Below are positions 23,101-35,100 of a stretch of 64,000 bases of DNA, piece after piece (within the stretch, counting starts at the first letter, position 1; every line of letters starts with the position of its first letter). The notes under the pieces are model-generated. The model had not been told where the DNA came from. It made no database searches and worked only from the letters and a program-made list of their open reading frames with translations. A program made the position numbers and the translations under genes. The stretch is from NCBI RefSeq assembly GCF_000003815.2, contig NC_049990.1, positions 16,554,379 through 16,618,378 of the forward strand. Direction: 5' to 3'. The DNA is from Branchiostoma floridae (Eukaryota; Chordata; Leptocardii; Amphioxiformes; Branchiostomatidae).

Positions 23101-26100
23101 GAATAAACGGCGGGAGATGGGCACAGCGCAGGCTAATTGTGTAAGGGCGAGGAAATACAAATCAAGTTTGGAATATTGGACGGCAGATTTGCTCCGCACA
23201 GAATCATTTCCCGTAGAATTTCATCGAAAGGTAATCTAATTATGTGCCGCGGCGATTCTGACAAAGGCCCCGGCGTATAGTGAGCCGACGTACGGTATGC
23301 TATTACTCGTAAGGCACTTCTAAATATGGTCTGACTGACAAGAAAATAATGTCGTTGAGACGTATTGAAATGACAAGAAGGCTTCGCTGAGGTGGTTTGA
23401 TTTAGTAGTAAGTGAATGTCTAGACTAAAAGGAGGCGAAATGAACTGATTTGTGGAAAGATTTGAGATGAACTTGAGACTACTCTGACGCCTTGTGATTT
23501 CTATGTTTCGTTCTGTTGCGATGAACGCAAATTAGCACATATTCCTATTTTGCTATCTTCCGACTGAGGTGTATTTTCACTTTAAACAGTACACAGAAGA
23601 CACTACCACTAGAAAATTTGAACAAATAGACAAAATTGGACAAAAGAAAATCCACAAAGAAGGCCAAAAGGATCTTAGGCAAAGTTTTCGGGGTTGGAGT
23701 TTCTTTATATTTAATTTTGACCAAACGTTGTGTAGCCTGGTTATCAAATAAAAAACGACTTCTTTGGTCGCAAACTTAACCTCCGACAAAAAAATTGATA
23801 TACGCACAAGTGTAACAACGCCCTTAGATATATTGACACAAAAGCGCAGACGTTCCCTTCCTTAAATTACATGTAAATCTCAAAATTCTTCTTGCCAAAA
23901 CTTGGGCCGTTAGAATCATTATTTTGAAAGCAAGGTGACTTCAACGTGCCCTGTCCTCCACCCGAAATGGACCCTAACGGCGCTAAGTATACTACTTTTC
24001 ATCATCATTACGATCATGATCATTTCCTCCTATGTCCGGATCTCATCAGCCGTCCTAATGTGATCCGAGATGATATCAGTCACCCTGATCAAATTAACGG
24101 TCGGAGGGGAGATTCCGCTCACATGGCACTAACGTAAATGTGTCGTCTGCAGTTGGAATAATATGACTTTTGTGAAAGTACTGTAAATGAAGAAATGTTC
24201 GCGGTGGATTAATGTTCGCGGTTTTCGCGGTGACCACTTCACCGCGAACTTAAAACCACCGCGAACATTTTTCTATCATGAATTAGATTGCAATCTATGG
24301 TGTTACCGCGAAATTAAACCCACCGCGAAAAGCCCTTTTTCCCGTTACCGCGAAATTAAATCCCCGCGAACTTAAATGCATTTACAGTATTTTAAAGGAC
24401 CAAAAAGACACTTGAAATTTGTCTTCCTCGCCTTTTTGCATATTAATTCATAGTCAGGATAAACCTATTTTCCAACTAGATCGATCTAGAGATATATCTC
24501 TAAGTTTTGAACATCAATTTACAGCTAGGATATAAAAACTCTCTCCAACAAGATATTTTCAGTGTCACTGACGAAAGACACCGGATGGTTGTCTGAAACG
24601 TCTGACCGTTTCCAAAATCATATCCAATTGAGTAACCGCTTTTGGGCGTATCTTATTACCTGGATGTCTAAACTTCATCGACGTTTAAAGGTCCTCTGTT
24701 ATAGCATTTTGGTGAATGATTCCCTCAAAACAAATCTCACTTAACGTAGAAGATACACAATACGTTTCTGTTACTGGTACCGGTGGTTATGAAAGTGCCC
24801 GTAGACACATACAACGTGAAAGGGGGGTCTTTTAGAATTGTGTTTCTGTAAAAAAAAAATACATTTTTGTCGATGGTGAATATTAGCGTCGTGTTGGCGT
24901 GATGGTCAAGGTGTTTGGCCCAGAACCAAGAGGTATTAGATTGGAATTCTTGATGTGCTACCAATATTGAACCCTTGGGAAACACACTTTAAACTAATTT
25001 CTTCATTCCGCCCAGGTGTAGAAATGGGTACCTGATTTAGGATAGGGAGGTAAAGGTTAGTGGAAGAGGAGGGTTGGGCTCCGCCTTCCGCGATCTGCCT
25101 TTGCCCTGGACACAGGGGATGACACTGGGGAAATGTTTGTTTGTTTGTAACGTTGGGTTGGCCCCAAGGCTCAGTACTGTATCTGTTCTCTTGCCTCTAA
25201 CAGACCTAGTTCGTACCTGCACTCTTTCCTCTGATAGACCTATTTCATGACTGCACAGGGTATGACCTAGTTCTACCCACACAGGAGGTATGTTGTGTTG
25301 GCCCCAAGGCTCAGTACTCATACCGAATCTCTTGCTTATGTGTCTCTGAAACACGGTATGTTTGTAGTAACGTTGTGGAACCCCAAGGCTCAGTACTCGT
25401 ACCTGTACTCTTGTCTCTGTGTTTCTGACAAAGAGGGTATCTTATTTGTAGTAACATTGTGTTGCCCACAAGGCTCAGTACTCGTGTGCGTACCTACACT
25501 CTTGCCTCTGATAAACCCAGTTCATACCTGCACACTTGTCTCTATGTTTCTTACACAGGGGGTATATTGTGTTGTCCCCAAGGCTCAGTATTCGTACCTG
25601 TACTCTCACCTCTGATAGCCCTAGTTAATGTTTCTGACACATGCAGGGGTTATCTTTCTAGTAACGTTGTGTTGTCCCCAATGATCAGTACTCGTACCTG
25701 TACGCTCTCCTCTGATTGACCCAGTTCATACCTGCACACTTGTCTCTATGTTTCTGACACAGGGGGTATGTTGTGATGTCCCCAAGGCTCAGTACTCGTA
25801 CCTATGCCCTTGCCTCTGTACATGTGTTTCTGACACAATGGGTATATTGTGTTGTCCCCAAGGCTGAGTATTCGTACCTGTACTCTCGCCTCTGATAGCC
25901 CTAGCCGTTGTGACAGCTCCTCCCTCATGAAGGCGTCTGGGTAGTGCGTCTCGTCGAACAGGCGCTCCAGCTCCTGAAGCTGCTCCAAGGTGAAGTTCGT
26001 TCTGGAGCGTCGCTGTTTCAGCTTGCCGTCCTTGGAGTTCGGAGATTCAATGTCATCTTTCTTCTCTCCGGGTTTAGACGGGTCTGAAACAAAACAGACG

Positions 26101-29100
26101 TTTTAATGGAACACTGGTTCCCCTTTATCTGTGGGGTAACCTATATCTGTTGGTGTAGAATCAGGAGACTCACGGTCTTTCGCCTCGCCGGGTTTAGACG
26201 GGTCTAAAACAAAACAGAAGTTTTCATGTAACGTTAACATTATGATAGAAAGAAAATGTATCTGCAAGTTTATTCTCGAGGGCTATTTGCAGGTACATGG
26301 TAGAAACATAGAAGACATACATATTACAATGGACAGTTGATTAATATTATGGTAACAAAAACATATCTAGACAGGATGGGTTTGACTTCTTTTATCTGGA
26401 AGTACAATAAGACGAAACGCCCCATATTTCCTATAATTTGTAGTTTCTGTGATCACGCTGTGCATATGTACATGTATACAACGTTTCAGAGCGGTTAAGG
26501 AATGTTTAAAAACGTTACATCTATAGGCTACATTGATCGAAATTTTATAACAAAAATCTCTAAATCGTTTTTCGCAAAAAGCGGAGATTTAAGAAAGTTT
26601 CCTCTAGAACCTTGCCATCATCTTCGAACGTTCTAAAACATAGCATAAAAAGACGTCAAAACAAAACAAATCTGACAAACCCTTTTCAAACGAAATGTTT
26701 TATTTAGATCAGGGTTAGCGTTAATTTTAATGCAATATACTTGTAATCATACAGAATGAGAAAAAGCTTTGATAGCCTTGTACTTAAAATGTACCAACGA
26801 TGCTCTGTGAACTATTTATCAAGAATCAAAATTAAGCTAAAAGCTAATTTTTAGAGACAAATTATCTTCATTATATTATTATCACTCCTAATTCGAGAAC
26901 ATAACCTTTTGAGGACCTGTCATTGTTTTATCACCTTCTTCATTTTACACAGAACACTTCTGCATTTTGTCACACACTCAGCACTCAACTCCGTGGTACA
27001 AAATTTCGCGGTAACGAATTCCATCGGGGGCAATTTTCTACAAAGGTAGTCGTCAAACCGAGTTGATGGCCCACTCCTATCCCATTGGAGTTTTGTTGGA
27101 TCGTTTTAAAGTCCATATAGCTCAGTATGGCCAACCCTGCGTAAAAATTATGGCAACCTGTGTTCGATAGAACAGGTATTACCTTCGCCAAGAGGTTATG
27201 TCTTTGGTAGCTTTTGTGGGTGGCTGGAGCATACTAGTAATTCGACGCACCATGAATGGATTGTTACCTTCGCCAAGAAGGTTATGTTTTTGGTAGCGTT
27301 TGTGTGCATGTTTGTTTGTATATGTATAGACTCCGGATCCCTCAAAAGATATGTTGGCATGTATATAATGTACAATGTATCTAAATTTGTATGATTGTTC
27401 GGAACTTCATATCTTTATTTGTATGACTCCCTCAACCATATATCTTTGCCGACTCAAACATATTTTGACCTGTATATAACCTGTATGTACAATTGCATGA
27501 TACTCGTAAACGTATTATGATCGCCTCCGTAGGTCAAACATATGTTCTCTTGTATACAACCTATTTTACAACTGTATGACTCCCTGAAACGTATCTCTTG
27601 ATCGCCTTCTTAAAACATATCTTGGCCAGTGTATACCACCCATATACATATCTATCATTTGTGTATCCCTCAAGCTTTCCTCAAACACATATATACTTTA
27701 CTTATTTACGTTAGTACGACTCTCTCATATATCTCTTACATATAATGACCTATATAACAACCGTATCCATGCCTTACCGCCGTGTCTTAATCCAAACCTG
27801 GTACAACAATGCTCAGTCCGTACCAAATATAACACAGCTTACACGATATAGGGAGAAACACCGTTGACCTGAATACAGAACCCTTATCTCCACTTATATG
27901 GGTCCCTCCAACATGTCTCGATCGCCTTCCTCAAACTCATATTGGGCTGTTAACACTTGTATGGCTCCCTTGAATATATATTGACCTATATACTGCCCGT
28001 ATATGTGCAACAAAGCCGTATTTTAACCCTACTATCGGTTAAAAGGCTCAGTACGTGCCAAACATACCTCAGCACGTACAACAGGGAAAACATATCTTGA
28101 TCGCCTTCCTCAAACATATTTTCACCTGTATACAATATTTAGAATGTCCCATTCAAACGTATCTTAACCCATATGCAGCCCATATCCACGCCTTATCGCC
28201 GTATTTTAAGCCCAAACTCGATATTTAAAACAATGCTCTATCCATAACAAACATATCTTGGCTTATATACCGCCCGTATCCATGTCTTACATACAGCCGT
28301 GTTTCATTCCCAAAACCTGTAAAACAAGGCTCAATCCGTACCAGAAATAGCTCAGCCTATGACAACAGGGGAAAACAGTGTTAACAAATTATAGCGCCTG
28401 TATATATCCCCATTTATATGAGTCCATGGAACATATCTTGCCTTCCTCAAACATATATTGACCTGTATACAATCGGTACAATTGCATGGCTCCCTCGAAT
28501 ATATCTTGACCCATATATGGCCGTATCAATCCCCAAACGTGTATACAATATGTATCTACATTTGTATGTCTCCCTCAGACATATCTTGACCCGTATACCG
28601 CCCGTACCCATGCCTTTCCATGTATCCATGCCGTATCCATGTATTTTAAACCCCAAACCCGGTAAAAAAATGCTCTATCCGTACCGAATATAGCTCAGCT
28701 TATACAACGGGGAGAACAGTATAGAACCTGTATCTATCAATTTAGGTCCCTAAAACATATCTTGCCCTGTATGCAATCAGTACATGCATTTGTCTCTCTC
28801 TCCCTCATATATCTTGACCTATATACGGCCCGTATCCATGCCTTACAGCCGTATTTTATTCCCCGAACCCGTAAAACAAAGCCCAATCCGTACCAGAAAT
28901 AGCTCAGCCTATACAACAGGGGAAAACAGTGTTGACAAATGACAGTACGACCTCACGGTGACATCTAACGAGACATGTCCCTATATCCCCCCAGGGCATC
29001 ACGCCCCCTGGCGGCCTTCTATCGTCCCTGCTCTTTAATCTTCTCATCGCCGAGGTAGAAATTATCTCCTTGCCCCGCTCCTGACCCCACGAATGGCTGG

Positions 29101-32100
29101 CGCATCCAGCTTTGTTGTGTAAGACTCACTCGGCTCTTTAGAGTTCTACATGATCCGAATAGAGATAAGGTAATAACACCCGCAGGGAAGACAACAAATT
29201 GTACAAGTGTTATCCTATTATTGTGATACAAATATTTACTCGCAAAAACATAACGAAGGCATCCAGCTTCGTTCTGTAAGACTCACTCAGCTCTTTAGAG
29301 TTCTACAAGATCCGAATAAAGATAAGGTGTAACACCCGCAGGGAAGACAACATACAAATCGTACAAGTGTTATCCTATTATTGTGATACAAACATTTACT
29401 TGCAAAAACATAACCGAAGGCTATATGTTGATTGCATGTACAAGTCTGAAAGTAAAAGCTAAATGTTGATGTACAATCTACCATAAGTAAAGTATTGATG
29501 TTTAATCAACTGTAAAGAATTGCGTTTACTAATTTGGGGTTGGACTTCATCTTTTGAAGGCAATGGATTGTGACAAGTTCTGTATAATAAGTGTATTTTG
29601 TGATTCTAGTAGCAACCTAGTATTTTGAAGATCTGCTAGACGGTAAAAGCTCGATGAAATTGTGGCAACTGTTTGAAATGATACGGTAACTAATTAGTGT
29701 CAAAATGTAGTGAATATTTTGTTCGTTTGCTTTTTAGGAATATGCTGACATCATTATACGGCAGTAATATAAATAGATAAAGAGACATTCCTATATATGT
29801 AGTACTTTTTCATTTTATACAATCACGTAAAAGAAAACAATGATCATGAATATACTGGCTATATTCATGTACAGATTCATGATTGAACATCATATACTTG
29901 ATTCAATAGTAACATATTATAGACTTAGTGTACTGGTATGTACGTACACAATGTACACGTATATATGGTATATCGTATTCTACTCACCCGTAAGTACTGT
30001 ATACGGAAATACACACCCGTATCGTTATATATCTTTTTCATTGTATATCTGATATCATATTCTCCAAATATGCAGTCTGCAACATTTCAGACCTTGGAGG
30101 GTTTGGCATAAACCGGGGACGTCTACAGACATATTGATTGTATAAAGTCGATTCTACGGTTTGGAGTAGCATCTTTCGCAGACGGTTGCCAATCTTTAAA
30201 GCTCTTGCGAGCATCTTTACTATCTAAAGATCGTATCCCAGCCACCTAAACTACCTGTAATGTTTTTGTAACAGGCAGTCAGGCAGTGCAGCTAACACAA
30301 ACCTGATAGGCCAAATGCCTTCAAACGGAAAATGCAACCTAGCCACAAAATCTAATTTCATTATGCCTGTAACGTGCTAAAATACTGTGACACTACGAAA
30401 CAGAAATAAGATGCAACATTAAGATTTGAAACGTGTGCAACAATAACAAATGGCTGCATACAATCAAGGCGTTAACACCAAATATCAATATTTGTGAACG
30501 CTGAAATTGTCATGAAAAAATTAATACTTATAGCGCTTTGAATGAAATTCGTAAAGATCTTACAAATGAGTACAATTTTGCACGTTCAATTCATAGATTA
30601 ATGTTTTTTTTTTACAGATTGACTAGATTTTCGCTTGATTAGTCGAGTGTGTGCGTCTGTATTTGTTATAACAAGTTGGTGGTTTCACTTTCTCTTTGTC
30701 TTTACTTCATTTTTGTTCCATCGGGACACAGCCCTAAGACCATGCAAGATAAGTGCTATCACCGGTACCATTACCTTAGTTTCGCATAAATGTACTCTTA
30801 GAATGCCATGCAACTATGCGTATGTGAAAATGGGATCAAGATGGAAATAGTATATATCTACAGAATGACTCCGTTTATGTATTTTCTAAATGTAGCATGT
30901 TCACTGTGGGCTGTAAGAGTTTCTTAGTCTTATATAAAGTTATCTTTGATAGAACCGGATGTATATGAGCCATTTGCTATATCAATAATCTACCATAGGA
31001 ACACACATGTAGAGCTATATACATGTACACATAAATACAGAACAGACGTCGTATACAGATCAAACGGAGTCAGATACGATGGACCATGTAGTGCAGCATG
31101 TTCACCTACGATATATCGAAATACAATTTGCTCGAACAGGTTGGTAAAACTATTCGGGACGAAACCATACGAAGAAATAAACGTAAGACCTAAACACTTT
31201 GTAACCCCATGATTTTGCCTACGCGATTACACGAAAGAGTAAAGGTAAAATATCATCACTTGTTTTGTTGCAAGGGAACGATTGCAGAAACAGAACAACG
31301 GAAACTATGCTACCACTAAATCTACCGTTTACAAGTAGCCGTTGAACTTGTAACTCTATGCTACTACTAAATCTTTATCTTCGTTTATGTCTCTTTCTTC
31401 CAAAAACGAGTGTGTACCCAATCACAGTGTTGATTGAACAACATTGTCTGAGGCTGTCTTTATATACAATGTATGTATAATGTCAATATTACGATACTAA
31501 AAAAGCTACATGTTATAACTATCCGGATAAATCTGAAATTTGTATTTGTAGTTCTGTTTCCGCAACGCTAAATCATGTATCTATGAGAAATATAATAACT
31601 GAAAGTTTTACGGTTGGAAAACTATTTATCTGCTACGTACAAAAATATCAATCCACAATCTCAGTCGGTACCCGCACGAGAAAACTGTACTGCCAAAGCT
31701 TGACACGTTCCTCGGCAAAATACAAGCCCAGTTCCGCTATTTTCCATCCCTAACGCGGTTCATTCCCGACTCAATATACCACCGGATCATTTGCAAGCCC
31801 TCTGGGGACTCGGTCGTTCCCCCAATCCATGTAATCTGCAAAACGGTCATGATTATATCATTCCGAGAGGATAATAAACAAATCGGGCGTAATCTCTCCA
31901 CCCTGCGGCGGCGGTGCGGTGTAGGGCCGCCCGCTTGGCGAGGCGAACCGCTACCATGTAGTCAACTGTAATAACCGCCAGTTTTATACCTCAAATACGG
32001 TAGAAAACTAAGTGTTCTTCGTCGTAGATTATACTATATATGTTAGCCATAGAAATATCCTATTTAGTTAATATAAGAAGTAGATTCCCTCACTTTAGAC

Positions 32101-35100
32101 ATACGAGTAGCGCTGAAAAATTGCGATTGTATTCTTCTATACTACCGACAAATTGATACCTCAAATACGGTAGAAAATGAAGTGCACTTCATAGTAGATT
32201 ATACTATGTATGTTAACGATAGAAATATCCTATTTAGTCAATATAGAAAGTAGATTCCCTCACTTAAGATATGAGTAGCACTGATCATTAAAAACATACC
32301 ATATCCTTCATGCGTTTTGACAAACCGACTATAGCTAAACCTATGCATTCCTACATTTTCACTATTACAAAGTATGCTAGACTAACATACTTTTGCCAAC
32401 CTGTGTATTTTATGTTGTTTTTTGTTGTGGCTTGTACATAGCTCGGTTGGGCACAAATGTACAGTAAAGATCTTCATTCTATCACTATTAAAAGCCGTAT
32501 TTCCGCTAACATGTTAGCCCATTTCCACCCATTTCCGTTATATCACAGATAAGCAAACATTTTGAAAAGATGAACGCCAGAGGAGAAAAAGAGCAATCAC
32601 TACCGTGAGTGCACTCACTGAATGGCCGGAACTAATCAGTTATTGCACCGCCGAATCAGTAGTAGCGCTTCGGTAACAGACACCCCGTGAATAGGGCTGG
32701 GTACCGGTACAGAACCTTTTTTCATTGGACCAGTCTAGAAAAAAAACGGACCTGAAAAAATTGGGTTGACCAGATTTTGGGACCTATTGGAAAATGAACA
32801 GATTATATGATCAGGCATTCGCACGTTTCGGGGCTTACCGGTCGAGGAAAATAACTAGAGCAAAGTAGAGTACAGTCTATAGTCATTTCTACCAAGTTTT
32901 ACTGTCAATAATACAGAAGCAGTTAGCCTTGTAGGATTTTACAACGCCAATGGGAGTCGAATACTACACAAAACAGATGTCTTTGTTGCGAAATGGACCG
33001 TTGTTTTGAGTATCGTCCATTCACAAGTTCTCACATACTGAATCCGGTTCAGTTTCAGGTCCAAAGCTGGACGTGATCCTCTGAACCAGACCTGAACCTG
33101 CATTTTCTGTACCGGTACCCACCCCTACCCGTTAACATTACGAGTAGTTTATAGATAAATAATCTCAATAAAACTCCTATACAAAATATCTTTTGTCATC
33201 AAACATTTATTCATAACCTACATTTAGATTCATAATCAATAAGAATAAGTGAGAATAATAAAAAAAGATGTTGATATGGTATAACGAAATCGGTCCTAAA
33301 CCAAGCGTGCATAGAATTTTTCCCTTGCGTTTACATTTTCAAGCGGTGCCGCTAAGGTTATGAAAATGCGAGTATCAATATCATAATACTTTAAATCCCC
33401 ATGGATAATCCGGATTAAGTTTTTATCTGGTGTTTAGCAGAATAGATCAAAGAAGATACATTGTTCAGACGATATGTTCACGTTTTAAGATGGTGCCTCG
33501 GGCAATTTTTTTTCTGACCATTGAGTTTGAAAACATACATTCAAACAGGTTTAGACCTTTTGGTGTTGTGGTGTTGGTCGCTAGGAGACCCGGTTCGAAT
33601 CTAGGGTAGAGCATCTCGATTTAAGCTGCATTTTTCTTTCGGAGGAATGTAAAATTGGGGTCCAGTATTCGTTACAACAGCCTCATTACTCAAATGGGTA
33701 CCTACTGGTTGTAACACAACAACAACAACAACAAAAACAACAACAGATATATGTAGGTAAATAGAAAAAGAGAACCTACACTACAAACCACGCTATAGCG
33801 AAATTTAAACGGTAAAAGAAATCGTGCAATGTTTTGGATGGACGTTTTTGGCGTACAGAATACATAGCAAAAAAATGTATTTCAATGTCAACCTAAGATA
33901 TATATACCGAGTTTACAATGCTGTAGCATCTTTTACACATCAATTCAAATCGATGAATTTAGTATGAATCATTGAATACGTGAAATGCTCACGATCGCCT
34001 ACGGAACTAAAGAACATAGTGACGAAATGGAATATCATCAGTTTCAAATGTATCATTTTATTGTTTTGTATTATAAAAAGACTGATAATCGTTACGTATA
34101 ATGGCCAGATGTTGATATTTGCCAGGCAAAGATTTTATACTTCCCCAAATGTGATAGTAATTTTATTTCTGCCATAATTCAATTTAGTTTGCCGCTGTCT
34201 ATACATTTAGCTGTCAATCTTGTTTCAAAAATGATCTCATAGCAGAATTTGATGATATTTATTTTATAGATATTGATGATTTTGGTCTGCATATGCTTTG
34301 GAAATTATATTTTCGGTTTTACTGTCGCTATGACAACGGATGCATCAACGCTTGCGTTCGAAAACATCTTTTGAAGATTCTCTTATCTCTTTGTAAAAAC
34401 ATCTGTAGGTTTATAAGAGTTGGTCGCGTGACATTTGGTAGCCGCTTTTGTTGTACTATTGTAGCGGTTCTCTGTTACCATTGTGTACTTCTCTTGTCGG
34501 CCCTTTTGTCAGCGGTATTGTGAGGCGGCAAGCGGAGAGAATGCGGGCGCCGGGCTCCGAAAAAGCCGCACGGTACAGACCGTAGCGAGTAGACACGGCA
34601 AGGTTGTCGGGCCCAATAACCCACCCTCCCGTCACTGTCATGATCTTATCTACCGTAAACAATAGGATGGTATATTTACAATGGGCTTATATAAACATAC
34701 TTGTACCGGAAAAGAGATTGTGTGGTCGATATGGTTTTAACAATAGATAGGAAAAACGCAGAAGCTTTTGAAAGCTATGGGTACCGTTAGAAAATGTAGT
34801 ACAATTCACATGGTAGTAGAATTCTTTCAGTCTTCACTTATATGAAATAAAAATATCGTTTTTCGCGGCTTAAAAGATCGAGTTTTGAAAAAATCATAAT
34901 TTATCTAAAGCTAAACACAAATGTGAATATTTTTCATGGATTTCTATCTCTTTGCTGGAATGCGTCAGTGTTGATTTTAATTTTATACATAGCTACGCAA
35001 TACTAAAAGGCAGCCCCTTTGTCTATGAAATCTACATTATGTAAGTACAAAGAACATCTGAAATTGCATGATATCATCAACCTATCTCCTTTAATATCCA

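Noticed and set aside
22513-23106. 197-residue ORF on the plus strand
   Set aside because: Its first half is Ser/His/Phe/Pro runs read from the CATT/CCTT microsatellite, and the rest has no family resemblance. It lies in a Shox intron.
25746-25988. Homeodomain ORF continuing past ARVQ into VRILSLGDN
   Set aside because: The homology ends at the donor at 25877. The extra residues are intron and minisatellite sequence; the WFQN helix is in the next exon.
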